From: Agrococcus carbonis
GTDB lineage: Bacteria; Actinomycetota; Actinomycetes; Actinomycetales; Microbacteriaceae
Reading direction: 5' to 3'
DNA: 64,000 nt
Assembly: GCF_900104705.1 (NCBI RefSeq)
Contig: NZ_LT629734.1
Coordinates: 868,001 to 932,000 of the forward strand
The notes beneath the pieces are model-generated. The model did not search any database. It saw nothing but the letters and a program-made list of their open reading frames with translations, and was not told where the DNA came from. Numbering within the stretch: the first letter of the stretch is position 1; the number at the start of each line of letters is the position of its first letter. Shown piece by piece: positions 25,052 to 34,132 of this stretch. Position numbers and translations under genes: made by a program.

Positions 25052-25057
25052 GCACGC

Positions 25058-25063
25058 TCCCTA
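25058..25063 (-). promoter_or_regulatory. Possible -10 (TAGGGA), leaderless start
   Basis: Six nt before the GTG at 25051. It overlaps the divergent TAGACT hexamer across a shared CTAG, so the two promoters may compete. Confidence 0.35.
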
Positions 25064-25067
25064 GACT
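25062..25067 (+). promoter_or_regulatory. Possible -10 (TAGACT) for the fused GT2-GT4 gene
   Basis: Gives a leader of about 23 nt ending in the ribosome-binding site AGGAG before the ATG at 25097. Confidence 0.45.
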
Positions 25068-25096
25068 TGTTGATGCATCCCGACGAACAGGAGCAC

Positions 25097-27991
25097 ATGT
25101 TGGCAACCACGTCGCCCGACGCACGGCACGACCAGTCGTTGGTGTCGATCATCGTACCGGTCTACGGCACGGAGGCGGTCCTGCCCGAGCTCCTCGACTC
25201 CCTGCTGGCGCAGTCCTGGAGCGCGTGGGAGGCGGTGCTCGTGATCGACGGCTCGCCCGACGAAGCGGCGGCCGTCGCCCACCGGTACGCCGCTCGCGAC
25301 GGGCGGTTCCGCGTCATCGAGACGCCGAACGGCGGCATCGGCCGCGCGCGCAACATCGGGCTCGACGCCGCCGCAGGCGACCTCATCGCCTTCTGCGACT
25401 CCGACGACATGCTCGAGCCGAACGCGATCGAGGTGCTCGTGGCAGCGCTCGAGTCGTCGGGCACCGAGATGGCCACCGCCATCGGCGTCGACTTCTTCCC
25501 GGGCGGGGTGCGCCGCCGCCGCTCGCGCTACTGGACGATGCACGGCCCGCAGTTCCGCCGTGGCTGGGCGACGTACGCGCTGCCGCAGATGCCGCCGCTG
25601 CTCGAGGACCACGTCGTGTGGGCAAAGCTCTTCCGGCGCTCGCTCATCGACCGCATCGGCCTGCGCTTCCCCGAGGGGGTGCAGTGCGAGGACATCCTGC
25701 CGATGCTGCGGCTGCAGCTCGCCGCCCACGACATCGCGGTCGCCCCGGTCGAGGTCTACCTGCACCGGCGGCACGAGCACACCGTGAGCGCCGACTACCT
25801 GCGCCCGAGCACCCTCGGGGACTGGCTCGAGCAGGCGGCCGCGACGATCGACGAGGTCGTCGCCCACGGCGACCGCGCGGCGGTGGAGCACTACGTGGGC
25901 GTGCACACCCTCGGGCAGTGGTGGACGCGCGCCGAGCTCGTGCCGCTCGTCGAGGACCGTGCCCTCGTCGAGGGCATCGAGCGGCTCGCGGCCCGCATGG
26001 TCGAGGTGCTCGGCGACGACCTCGACGAGCTCGACCCCGTGCGCGCCGCGGCGCTGCGCTTCTTCGCAGCCGGCGGCGCGAGCCGGCGCTGGGCAGGACT
26101 CCCGGCTGCGCTCGCCCGGCTCGGCTCGTCCTCGCGGCGATCGTGGGACGCGACGTCGTTCGACGTCGTGGTGAGCCCGCTCGTGTCGCCGTCGCCGCGC
26201 ACCGCGCCCGTCGTCGCGGAGGCTGCGCTCGACGCGGCGGGCATGCTCGAGGTCGACGACGCGATCGAGGCGCGCATGGCCGCCGAGCTGCTCGTCTCGC
26301 GCGCGGTGCTGCCGGTCGCGCACGGCTTCGTCACCGGCGACCACGCCGCCGACCTGCTCCGGCGCGCGGAGGCCGCGCTCGAGCGGGTGCCGCGCGCCGC
26401 GCTCCAGCAGGTCGCTCCCCCGAGCGCCCCGGCGCGCCGCGCGCAGAGCGCGACGGCGGATGCTGCGTGGGCGGTGCTCGACGGGCTGCCGCTGCGCCGC
26501 GCGCGGCTCACGATGCTGCGCGTCGAGGGCGAGCACCTCGTGCTGCGCGGCGAGGTCGAGCTCTCGAACCCGCTGCACCTCGCCGACCGCCTCTCGATCG
26601 CCGTGCGCTCGACCGACGGCCGCTACGCGCGGGTCGCACCGGCGTGGGCGCGGGCGATCGAGGGCGGCGTCACCGCCTGGAGCGCCCGCATCGCGCTGGG
26701 CACCGCCGCCGCCGACCGCACGCTCGCCGTCGCGCTGCGCCGTGAGCGGCGCGGACGGGGCCCGGTCGAGCTGCCGGTCGTCGCTCGCGCCCTCCCCGGA
26801 ACCCTGCGCGGCACGGGGGAGGTCGCGCTGCGGGTCGAGCCGCTCGCCGCCGAGCCGCTCGCGCTCCGCGTCGCGCGCCGACGGGGCACGGCGCTCGCCC
26901 CGAGCCCGGCAGAGGCGCCCGCCCGACGCGTGTACGCCTACCCGAACTGGATGTCGAATCCGTACGTCACGATGCTGCAGACGGCCGCGAGGGCGCGCGG
27001 CGACCGCTTCGACGGCACCGTCGACCCGCGTGCGCTCATCGGCGAGCTCCGGTCGGGGCACGCGGGCGTCGTGCACGTGCAGTGGACGAGCCCCATCACG
27101 GAGAAGGCGCGCGACGACCAGCATGCCGGCGAGATCGTCGACGACGTGCTCGAGGCGCTCGACCACGCCCGCGCGGCGGGGCGACCGATCCTGTGGACGG
27201 TGCACAACGTGCTGCCGCACGACACGCGCTTCCGCGAGGCCGCCATCCGCCTGCACCAGGGCATCGCCGACCGCGCGCACCTCATCCACGTGCTCGGCTC
27301 CACCACCCAGGAGGCGATCGGCGACCTGTACGAGCTGCCGGTGGAGAAGCTGCGCGTGCTGCCGCACTCGTCGTACGCGGGCATCTACGGCGCCCGCGTC
27401 GAGCAGTCGGATGCGCGTGCGGCGATCGGCTCGGCGCCCGGCACGACGCAGGCGCTCTTCTTCGGCCAGATGCGCCCCTACAAGGGCCTCGAGCACCTCT
27501 TCGGCGCCGCGATCGACCTGCAGGACGAGCACCCGGTCGAGCTGCTGCTCGCGGGCAACCCGACGCCCGAGCTGCGCGCGCAGATCGACGAGCTCGACGA
27601 GACCGAGGTCGCGATCACGAGCGCGCTGCGCTTCATCGAGGACGACGAGGTCGCCGACTGGTTCTCGGCCGCCGACGTCGCGGTGCTCCCCTACCGGCAC
27701 ATCCTCAACTCGGGCTCGATGCACCTCGCCGCCACGTACGGACTGCCGGTCATCCTGCCGGACGAGCACACGATCACGGCCGACTACGGCGACCAGGCGT
27801 GGATCCGCTTCTTCGATCCCGCGGACGCGCAGCGCTCGATCGCGGCGCTCCTCCGCGACGACTGGTACCGCGATCCCGCGGTGCGCGCGGCAGCGCTCGC
27901 GTACGCGCAGGAGCGCTCGCCGTACGCGATGGCCGTGGGCTTCGTCGAGCTGCTCGACGAGGTCGAGGCGATCGCGGCTCGGTCGCGCTGA
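25097..27991 (+). CDS. Bifunctional glycosyltransferase: GT2 domain fused to GT4-like domain
   Basis: 964 residues. Residues ~14-260 are GT2: LVSIIVPVYGTEAVLPELLD, VIDGSPDEAA, GGIGRARNIGLDAAAGDLI, FCDSDDMLEP, and HRRHEHTVSADY after the acceptor region. A middle region (~260-610) is mostly helical, then beta-rich. From ~611, RRVYAYPNWMSNPYVTML begins a GT4-like domain with HVQWTSPI, ILWTVHNVLPHDTRF, LFFGQMRPYKGLEHLFG and VLPYRHILNSGSMHLAATYG. One chain could thus add two successive sugars. ATG at 25097 follows AGGAG. It is divergent from the GT2 gene at 25051. Confidence 0.83.
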   Translation: MLATTSPDARHDQSLVSIIVPVYGTEAVLPELLDSLLAQSWSAWEAVLVIDGSPDEAAAVAHRYAARDGRFRVIETPNGGIGRARNIGLDAAAGDLIAFCDSDDMLEPNAIEVLVAALESSGTEMATAIGVDFFPGGVRRRRSRYWTMHGPQFRRGWATYALPQMPPLLEDHVVWAKLFRRSLIDRIGLRFPEGVQCEDILPMLRLQLAAHDIAVAPVEVYLHRRHEHTVSADYLRPSTLGDWLEQAAATIDEVVAHGDRAAVEHYVGVHTLGQWWTRAELVPLVEDRALVEGIERLAARMVEVLGDDLDELDPVRAAALRFFAAGGASRRWAGLPAALARLGSSSRRSWDATSFDVVVSPLVSPSPRTAPVVAEAALDAAGMLEVDDAIEARMAAELLVSRAVLPVAHGFVTGDHAADLLRRAEAALERVPRAALQQVAPPSAPARRAQSATADAAWAVLDGLPLRRARLTMLRVEGEHLVLRGEVELSNPLHLADRLSIAVRSTDGRYARVAPAWARAIEGGVTAWSARIALGTAAADRTLAVALRRERRGRGPVELPVVARALPGTLRGTGEVALRVEPLAAEPLALRVARRRGTALAPSPAEAPARRVYAYPNWMSNPYVTMLQTAARARGDRFDGTVDPRALIGELRSGHAGVVHVQWTSPITEKARDDQHAGEIVDDVLEALDHARAAGRPILWTVHNVLPHDTRFREAAIRLHQGIADRAHLIHVLGSTTQEAIGDLYELPVEKLRVLPHSSYAGIYGARVEQSDARAAIGSAPGTTQALFFGQMRPYKGLEHLFGAAIDLQDEHPVELLLAGNPTPELRAQIDELDETEVAITSALRFIEDDEVADWFSAADVAVLPYRHILNSGSMHLAATYGLPVILPDEHTITADYGDQAWIRFFDPADAQRSIAALLRDDWYRDPAVRAAALAYAQERSPYAMAVGFVELLDEVEAIAARSR

Positions 27992-28050
27992 CCGGACCGT
28001 CGCACCGGCGGGAGCGGTCGCAGGGCGCAGGCCTACCCCCGCGGCCGCGA

Positions 28051-29106
28051 TCAGCGCTCGCCGAGCGCCTCGCGCAGCACGCCGAGGAGCGCGCGCGACG
28101 CATCCTCGGGGGTCCACGCCGCCGCATCCGCGAGCGCCGCGGCCCGCGCCGCGCCGTCGTCGACGCGCGCCTGCTCGAGCGCCCGCTCGAGGCCCTCAGC
28201 CCCGTCGAAGAGCGTGACCCACGCCTGGTCGCCGTAGTCGGCCTCGAGGTGCGCCTCGCGCGGCAGCAGCGCCGGCACGCCGTATGTCGCGGCGAGCAGC
28301 ACGCTGCCCGAGTTCAGGATGCGGCGGTACGGCAGCGCGACGACGTCGGCGGCCGCGAACCAGCCGGGCAGCTCGGCGTGGTCGACGAACCGCAGGTGGC
28401 GCACGGCCCGCAGGCGCGGATGCGCGGCGAGCGCCGCGTCGATCGCCGCCGTCTCGTCGGGGGTCGCGTTGCCGGCGAGCAGCAGCACGAGCGGGCGCTG
28501 CGCGGCCGCGCGGCCCGCGGCGTCGATGAGGTCGAGCACGCCCTTGTAGGCGCGCATCTGGCCGAGGAAGAGCACCGCGAGCGCCTCGGGCTCGATCGCG
28601 AGGCGCTCGCGCGCGGCGATCCGGTCGACGGCCGGAGGAACCGCGCCGGCGTAGCTCGGGTGCGGGATGTGCCGGATGCGCTCCCCCGGCAGCGCGTAGT
28701 GGGGCGCCGCGAGCGCCGCGGTGCCGGGGTGCATGACGTGGATGCGGTCGGCCGCCTCGGCGAGGAAGCGGTGCACGCCGCGCTCGACCCGGGCGTGCTT
28801 CGCCCCGTGCGGCAGCACGTTGTGCACCGTCCACACGACGCGCGCTCCCCGCTGCTTCGCACCGCGCACCATGCGGCGGAAGCGGCCCGCGTTCCGCGCG
28901 GCGACGACCGGGTTGTTCGTCGACTGCGCGATCGGGTTCGTCCAGTGCATGTGGAGCACCGTCTCGGCCGGCCGCTCGGCGAGCGCGGCCTCGAGCTCGT
29001 CGAGCGTGCGCGCGTCGACGATCTCGGCGCCCTCGCGCTCGGCCGCGCCGAGCATCATGCCGAGGAAGGGGTTCTCGCGGTAGGCCGGGAAGACGACGAC
29101 GCGCAT
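28051..29106 (-). CDS. GT4-like glycosyltransferase (paralogue 3 of 3)
   Basis: 351 residues of GT-B type, closely related to 22452-23555 and to the C-terminal half of 25097-27991. Shared landmarks are RVVVFPAYRENPFLGMMLG, HMHWTNPI, VVWTVHNVLPHG, LFLGQMRAYKGVLDLID and ALPYRRILNSGSVLLAATYG. It starts at ATG 29106, 8 nt after the RgpF-like gene. GAGGGCCAGG overlaps that stop codon and acts as the ribosome-binding site, so translation should be coupled. Specificity is unknown. Confidence 0.82.
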   Translation of the reverse strand: MRVVVFPAYRENPFLGMMLGAAEREGAEIVDARTLDELEAALAERPAETVLHMHWTNPIAQSTNNPVVAARNAGRFRRMVRGAKQRGARVVWTVHNVLPHGAKHARVERGVHRFLAEAADRIHVMHPGTAALAAPHYALPGERIRHIPHPSYAGAVPPAVDRIAARERLAIEPEALAVLFLGQMRAYKGVLDLIDAAGRAAAQRPLVLLLAGNATPDETAAIDAALAAHPRLRAVRHLRFVDHAELPGWFAAADVVALPYRRILNSGSVLLAATYGVPALLPREAHLEADYGDQAWVTLFDGAEGLERALEQARVDDGAARAAALADAAAWTPEDASRALLGVLREALGER

Positions 29107-29114
29107 CCTGGCCC

Positions 29115-30944
29115 TCACCGCCCGCCGCGACGCATGCGGGCGAGCGCGGCGCGCGCCCCGCGGGCAGCGGCGCCGCCGAGCCGGCCGGCGCCCTGCGCGG
29201 CGGCGCGCCCCGAGCGGACGATCGCGGCGGCGGGCAGCGCGGCGGCGCGCGTCGCGGCGGCCGCGAGCTGCACCTGCTGGCGGGAGGTGCCGGGCACGTC
29301 GCGGAGGATCTCCTGGAGCTTCCACTCGAGCATCTGGTGCGACTCTGCGGCGATCTCGGGCGTCGTCACGGTGCGCACCGCGTAGCCCTCGCTGATCGCG
29401 GCGTAGGCGAACAGCCGCTCGACCGCGTGCGCGGTGCCGCCGTCGCGGTAGCCCGACTCGTCGGGGAAGTCGTGCCAGCCGAGGCTGTCGACGAGCGGCC
29501 GCAGCGCCTCCGGGCGGGCGGCGAACATCGAGCCGAAGGGCGCGAGCGGCGACCCCTCGTCGAAGGGCACGTCGATGCCGAGCCGCGTCGCGAGCTGCTC
29601 GGCGAGCGGCCGGTTGCCGAACCACGCGCGCCCGAGCGTCGGGTAGCCGACGTGGATCTGCGGGGGCATCGCCATGCCGAGCTCGGGCTCGTCGACGAAG
29701 AGCTGGATCAGCGCCGTCGCCGCATCCGACCCGCCCAGCAGGCTCTCGAGCACGTGCCGCTGGAACCGGCTCGCGCGGGGATATGGATCCTGCGGCGAGC
29801 GCTTCGAGTGCACCTTGAGCACCACGTCGAAGGCGTACGAGCCGTCCGGCTGCGGCCGCAGGAGATCGGCGCAGCCGATCAGGAAGGCGGAGATGTCGCG
29901 GCCGCGGTTCGACTCGACGACGCGCACCTCGAACTCCGGGACCCGCTCCGGCGTCTCCGAGCGGAAGTGGACGGGGATCATCCGCTCGAGCTCGGCCTTC
30001 GAGGCCTCGCTCCCCGTCGTCACGATGAGCTTCCAGCCGGGCGGGAGGTGCTGCAGGTGCAGCTGCAGGTCGGCGAGCGCGTCGGGGTAGTAGATGTGCG
30101 CGAGCACGGCGACGCGCGGAGCCGTGCCGAACAGCTCGCCCGGTCCGGCCAGGACGCGCATGGCGCCCGCGTTGGTGGCGATCCTGCGAGGGGGCGCGGC
30201 GCGGCCCAGGTCGGCGGCGGCGACCCGCATCGGATAGCCCCCGTTCCGCAGCATGCGCCACGCTCCGGCCGGGTCGAGGGCCTGCTCCTCGAGCTCGACG
30301 GGGTCGCCGGTGAGCAGCGCCCGCTCGACGAAGGGTGCCGCGCCATCGCTCAGCTCCAGCGTCGCGCGCTCGACCCGCGGGTCGGCCGGGGCTGCGAGCG
30401 CACCGACAGACACGCCGCCGGCGCGGAGCGCCTCGACCAGATCGTGGATGCCGAGCCGCCCGTCGTCGTCGCGGGCGGACCACCACCACGTGCGCCACGC
30501 CTGGTGCGCGAGCACCTCGGGCTCCGCCCAGATCCAGGGCGAGGGCTCGAGCGCCTGCCTCGGCGCGGTGCGCGCCCAGGTCCACGCCGCCGCGTCCCGC
30601 GGGCGCTGGGCGATGCGCGCCGCGAGGCCGGGTTGCACGCCCGGCATCGGCCCGTACCGCTCCGTGTCCGTCACGAGCACCGACGCCGCCTGGCGCACCT
30701 CGTCGTCGACCGACGCGAGGCCCGCCGCGAGCAGCGCGATCGCCGAGCCCGCGGGCGCGACGACGACCCGGTCGGCGAGCGCGTCGGCGCGTTCCCGCCC
30801 GGCTGCGCTCAGCGCATCCGCGACCAGCACGACGCGGTCGACGATCGTGCGGAGGCCCTCGACGAGCAGGTCGACGCGCGCTCCGACCTCGCCGCGGGGG
30901 TCCCGGTGGGCGACGATCGCGAGTCGGTGCGGGGCAGCAGTCAC
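29115..30944 (-). CDS. RgpF-like rhamnan synthesis family protein
   Basis: 609 residues. The middle to C-terminal part matches the rhamnan synthesis F domain: RVAVLAHIYYPDALADLQLH, KLIVTTGSEASKAELERM, VVESNRGRDISAFLIG, VVLKVHSKRSPQDP, HVLESLLGG and GSMFAARPEALRPL. RgpF proteins extend rhamnose polymers in streptococcal wall glycans, so a rhamnose-containing glycan is likely here, consistent with rmlA and rmlB nearby. The first ~230 residues form a GT-B-like N-domain. The C-terminal ~60 residues are Ala/Arg-rich. GTG start at 30944, 6 nt after TAGCCT. Confidence 0.83.
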   Translation of the reverse strand: MTAAPHRLAIVAHRDPRGEVGARVDLLVEGLRTIVDRVVLVADALSAAGRERADALADRVVVAPAGSAIALLAAGLASVDDEVRQAASVLVTDTERYGPMPGVQPGLAARIAQRPRDAAAWTWARTAPRQALEPSPWIWAEPEVLAHQAWRTWWWSARDDDGRLGIHDLVEALRAGGVSVGALAAPADPRVERATLELSDGAAPFVERALLTGDPVELEEQALDPAGAWRMLRNGGYPMRVAAADLGRAAPPRRIATNAGAMRVLAGPGELFGTAPRVAVLAHIYYPDALADLQLHLQHLPPGWKLIVTTGSEASKAELERMIPVHFRSETPERVPEFEVRVVESNRGRDISAFLIGCADLLRPQPDGSYAFDVVLKVHSKRSPQDPYPRASRFQRHVLESLLGGSDAATALIQLFVDEPELGMAMPPQIHVGYPTLGRAWFGNRPLAEQLATRLGIDVPFDEGSPLAPFGSMFAARPEALRPLVDSLGWHDFPDESGYRDGGTAHAVERLFAYAAISEGYAVRTVTTPEIAAESHQMLEWKLQEILRDVPGTSRQQVQLAAAATRAAALPAAAIVRSGRAAAQGAGRLGGAAARGARAALARMRRGGR

Positions 30945-30950
30945 GGGCCC

Positions 30951-30956
30951 AGGCTA
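30951..30956 (-). promoter_or_regulatory. -10 hexamer TAGCCT, leaderless start
   Basis: Six nt before the GTG at 30944, for the RgpF-like and GT4 pair. Confidence 0.5.
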
Positions 30957-31016
30957 GCGATCCGCCCGCATCGGCGGCACAGGGCCCGCGCCGGGGAGAG
31001 CCCAGGGTCGCGGCGC

Positions 31017-31022
31017 TACGCT
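31017..31022 (+). promoter_or_regulatory. Possible -10 (TACGCT) for the rhamnosyltransferase-like gene
   Basis: Leader of about 42 nt ending in GGAGGG, which is 7 nt before the ATG at 31071. Confidence 0.35.
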
Positions 31023-31070
31023 GGTCGATCGGATCGCGCCCCGCGCGCCGACGCCACGGAGGGCATCCTG

Positions 31071-32021
31071 ATGACTGACGAGCACACCGAGCGCGCCTCG
31101 GCGACGCCGCTCGTCGCCGTGCTGATGGCGACGCACAACGGCGAGGAGTTCATCGAGGAGCAGGTGCGCACGATCCTCGACCAGCAGGGCGTCGAGGTGC
31201 GCATCGTCGTCTCCGACGACGCCTCGACGGATGCGACGCTCGAGATCCTGCGCGGGTTCGGCGACGACCGCATCACGCTCCTCGAGCCGGGCCGCTTCGG
31301 CACGCCGCAGGCGAACTTCCTGCGCCTCATCCGCGACGCCGACGTCACAGGGGCGACGGCCGTCGCGCTCGCGGACCAGGACGACCGCTGGCACCTCGAC
31401 CGCTTCCAGCGGCAGCTCGCGCTCATCGCCGAGCACCGGCTGGATGCGATCTCCTCCTCCGTGACGGCCTTCTGGACGCAGCCCGACGGCAGCGAGGTCA
31501 CGGAGTACCTCGAGAAGTCGCAGCCGCAGGTCGAGCTCGACTACCTGCTCGAGTCGGCCGGCCCCGGCTGCACCTTCGTGCTCACCGCGTCCACGTTCGC
31601 GACGGTCCGCGAGGTGGTCGCTGCGCATCCGCTCGTCGACGAGAGCGTGCCGCACGACTGGATCGTCTACGCGATCGCCCGTGCGACCGACCGGCGCTGG
31701 CGCATCGACCCGACGCCGACCATCGACTACCGCCAGCACGGCGCCAACGCGACGGGCGCCAACAAGGGGCTGCGCGCGGCGCTGTCGCGCGCCCGGCGGC
31801 TCGCGAGCGGCGACTACCGCACGCAGTGCGCCGCGATCGCGCGGCTGGCCGCGTCGCTGGCGACCGGGCCGACCGGCGAGCGGCTCGAGCGCATCGCGCC
31901 GCTGTTCGAGCGCAGCGACTTCGCCTCCCGCGCGGCGCTGCGGCGCCTCGTGCCCGAGCTGCGCCGCGAGCCCGCCGAGCGGCGCTGGCTCGACCTTGTG
32001 CTGCGCCTCGGCATCTGGTGA
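31071..32021 (+). CDS. GT2 glycosyltransferase, rhamnosyltransferase-like
   Basis: 316 residues. It opens PLVAVLMATHNGEEFIEEQV, then IVVSDDASTDATLEIL, ANFLRLIRDAD, and VALADQDDRWHLDRF with the metal-binding Asp pair. The latter two motifs are typical of WbbL/RgpB-type rhamnosyltransferases. A TIDYRQHGANATGAN loop follows near residue 220. It probably transfers rhamnose from dTDP-rhamnose onto the wall glycan, an assignment made by family resemblance. ATG at 31071 has a clear GGAGGG site. It is divergent from the RgpF-like operon and lies 56 nt upstream of galE. Confidence 0.82.
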   Translation: MTDEHTERASATPLVAVLMATHNGEEFIEEQVRTILDQQGVEVRIVVSDDASTDATLEILRGFGDDRITLLEPGRFGTPQANFLRLIRDADVTGATAVALADQDDRWHLDRFQRQLALIAEHRLDAISSSVTAFWTQPDGSEVTEYLEKSQPQVELDYLLESAGPGCTFVLTASTFATVREVVAAHPLVDESVPHDWIVYAIARATDRRWRIDPTPTIDYRQHGANATGANKGLRAALSRARRLASGDYRTQCAAIARLAASLATGPTGERLERIAPLFERSDFASRAALRRLVPELRREPAERRWLDLVLRLGIW

Positions 32022-32044
32022 GCCTCGGCGGCGGCGTCGCGCTG

Positions 32045-32050
32045 TAGCGT
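32045..32050 (+). promoter_or_regulatory. Possible -10 (TAGCGT) for galE
   Basis: About 27 nt before the galE GTG, with GAGGAGG in the leader. Confidence 0.4.
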
Positions 32051-32077
32051 TCCTCGTACCTGTCCCGAGGAGGCCCC

Positions 32078-33088
32078 GTGCGCGTGCTGCTGACGGGCGG
32101 AGCCGGATACATCGGCTCGCACACCGCGATCGCCCTGGTCGAGGCAGGCCATGCCGTCGTGGTGCTCGACGACCTCTCGAACGCGAGCCCCGAGGCGGTC
32201 GCTCGCGCGGCGCGCATCGCGGGCGCCGAGATCCCGCTCGTCGTGGCGGATGCGGGAGATCGGGCCGTCGTCTCCGGCGCGATCGCGGACCACGCGATCG
32301 ACGCCGTCATCCACTTCGCCGGCCGCAAGGCGGTAGGGGAATCCGTCGCGCATCCGCTCGCGTACTACCGCGTCAACGTCGGCAGCGCGATCGCGACGCT
32401 CGAGGCGATGGCCGAGCGCGGCGTCGACCGCTTCGTGTTCAGCTCGACCGCCACCGTCTACGAGCAGCCAGGCGGGCGACTGCGGGAGGACGACCCGGTC
32501 GGCCTCGACCTCGAGCACCCGTACGGGCGGACGAAGGCGATGATCGAGGCGATCGTCGCCGACGCGGCCGCCGCCGACCCGCGCCTGCGCGCGGCGGTGC
32601 TGCGCTACTTCAACCCCATCGGGGCGCATCCCTCCGGCGAGATCGGCGAGGACCCCAACGGCATCCCCAACAACCTCGCCCCATACATCGCGAAGGTCGC
32701 CGCCGGCGAGCTCGAGCGACTGCGCGTGTTCGGCGACGACTACCCCACGCCCGACGGCACCGGCGTGCGCGACTACATCCACGTCGTCGACCTCGCGCTC
32801 GGCCACGTCGCGGCGCTCGAGCACCTCGAGCCGGGCGTGCTGACCGTCAACCTCGGCACCGGCGAGGGCGCGTCGGTGCTCGAGGTGCTGCGCGCGTTCG
32901 AGCGCGCCGTGGGGCGGCCGCTCCCCTACGAGGTCGCCGCGCGGCGGCCGGGGGATGCGGCGGTCACCGGGGCGGACCCGGCGCTCGCGCACGAGCGCCT
33001 CGGCTGGCGGGCGACGCGCTCGCTCGACGAGGCCGTCGCCGACGCGTGGCGCTGGCAGTCGGGCAACCCTCGGGGCTATGCCCGGTGA
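32078..33088 (+). CDS. galE: UDP-glucose 4-epimerase
   Basis: 336 residues, the usual length. It is an extended short-chain dehydrogenase with LLTGGAGYIGSHTAIAL for NAD binding, FAGRKAVGESVAHPLAYYRVN, the catalytic Ser/Thr in FSSTATVYEQ and the YxxxK pair in YGRTK. GIPNNLAPYIAKVA and DGTGVRDYIHVVDLA are standard GalE motifs. It converts UDP-glucose to UDP-galactose for wall glycan assembly. GTG at 32078 follows GAGGAGG. It converges with rmlA; 51 GC-rich nt lie between them. Confidence 0.93.
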   Translation: MRVLLTGGAGYIGSHTAIALVEAGHAVVVLDDLSNASPEAVARAARIAGAEIPLVVADAGDRAVVSGAIADHAIDAVIHFAGRKAVGESVAHPLAYYRVNVGSAIATLEAMAERGVDRFVFSSTATVYEQPGGRLREDDPVGLDLEHPYGRTKAMIEAIVADAAAADPRLRAAVLRYFNPIGAHPSGEIGEDPNGIPNNLAPYIAKVAAGELERLRVFGDDYPTPDGTGVRDYIHVVDLALGHVAALEHLEPGVLTVNLGTGEGASVLEVLRAFERAVGRPLPYEVAARRPGDAAVTGADPALAHERLGWRATRSLDEAVADAWRWQSGNPRGYAR

Positions 33089-33139
33089 TCGTGGCGGCGC
33101 CGCCGCGCGCCGGCTCCGCCGCGGTCGGGCGCGCTGCGG

Positions 33140-34006
33140 TCAGGCGAGCTGCGGCAGCCGCTCGAGGTACTGCCCGTAGCCGCTCTTGAGCAGCGGCTGG
33201 GCGAGCGCGGTGAGCTGCGCGTCGTCGATCCAGCCGGCGCGCCACGCGATCTCCTCGATGCACCCGATCTTCGTGCCCTGCCGGTGCTCGATGACGCGCA
33301 CGTACTCGCTCGCGGCCATCATCGACTCGAACGTGCCGGTGTCGAGCCACGCGACGCCGCGGTCGAGCGTCTGCACCTGCAGGCGCCCCTCGCGCAGGTA
33401 GTGCTCGTTGACGGCGGTGATCTCGAGCTCGCCGCGGGCCGAGGGGCGGATGCCGCGGGCCACCTCGACCACGCCGGCCTCGTAGAAGTAGAGGCCCGGC
33501 ACCGCGAACGACGACTTCGGCTGCGCCGGCTTCTCCTCGATCGACACCGCGGTGCCCGCCTCGTCGAACTCGACGACGCCATAGTCGCGGGGGTTCGCGA
33601 CCTGGTAGGCGAAGATCAGGCCGCCGTCGATCTCGTGGTGCCGCCGCAGGCTCGAGCCGAGGCCCGTCCCGTGGAAGATGTTGTCGCCGAGCACGAGCGC
33701 GACCGGCTCGTCGCCGATGAACTCCTCCCCGATGAGGAACGCCTGCGCGAGCCCCTCGGGCTTCGGCTGCTGGGCGTACTCGATGCGCATCCCGAGCTCG
33801 GAGCCGTCGCCGAGGAGCCGCTGGAACTGCTCGGCGTGCTCGGGCGTCGTGATCACGAGCACCTCGCGGATGCCCGCCATCATGAGCGTCGACAGCGGGT
33901 AGTAGATCATCGGCTTGTCGAAGATCGGCACGAGCTGCTTCGAGATGCCGCGCGTGATCGGCCACAGCCTCGTGCCGGACCCGCCCGCCAGGATGATGCC
34001 GCGCAT
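33140..34006 (-). CDS. rmlA: Glucose-1-phosphate thymidylyltransferase
   Basis: 288 residues, matching RmlA. It makes dTDP-glucose from glucose-1-phosphate and dTTP, the first step to dTDP-rhamnose. Motifs are [71 protein letters not shown] and [12 protein letters not shown] at 34006 has AGAGGGGG upstream, and TAGACT at 34029-34034 could be its -10. It is divergent from rmlB with a 126-bp shared regulatory gap. rmlC and rmlD are not in this window. Confidence 0.95.
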   Translation of the reverse strand: MRGIILAGGSGTRLWPITRGISKQLVPIFDKPMIYYPLSTLMMAGIREVLVITTPEHAEQFQRLLGDGSELGMRIEYAQQPKPEGLAQAFLIGEEFIGDEPVALVLGDNIFHGTGLGSSLRRHHEIDGGLIFAYQVANPRDYGVVEFDEAGTAVSIEEKPAQPKSSFAVPGLYFYEAGVVEVARGIRPSARGELEITAVNEHYLREGRLQVQTLDRGVAWLDTGTFESMMAASEYVRVIEHRQGTKIGCIEEIAWRAGWIDDAQLTALAQPLLKSGYGQYLERLPQLA

Positions 34007-34028
34007 CCGGCCCCCTCTCGTCCCGGCG

Positions 34029-34034
34029 AGTCTA
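34029..34034 (-). promoter_or_regulatory. Possible -10 (TAGACT) for rmlA
   Basis: About 23 nt before the rmlA ATG. Confidence 0.45.
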
Positions 34035-34081
34035 CGGTGCGCGTGCCCGCCGGCCGGGCGCCGGTGCCTGGCACGCGCCCG

Positions 34082-34087
34082 TAGACT
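34082..34087 (+). promoter_or_regulatory. Possible -10 (TAGACT) for rmlB
   Basis: About 45 nt before the rmlB GTG. It mirrors the rmlA hexamer across the divergent gap. Confidence 0.4.
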
Positions 34088-34132
34088 GGAGCGCCATGCG
34101 CCGGCCTGCCGGTGCGAGAAAGGGAACGACGC

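Noticed and set aside
23540..25096. N-terminal extension of the fused GT2-GT4 protein
   Set aside because: The upstream frame is a shadow of the opposite-strand GT2 gene. The ATG at 25097 has AGGAG and the domain starts directly after it.
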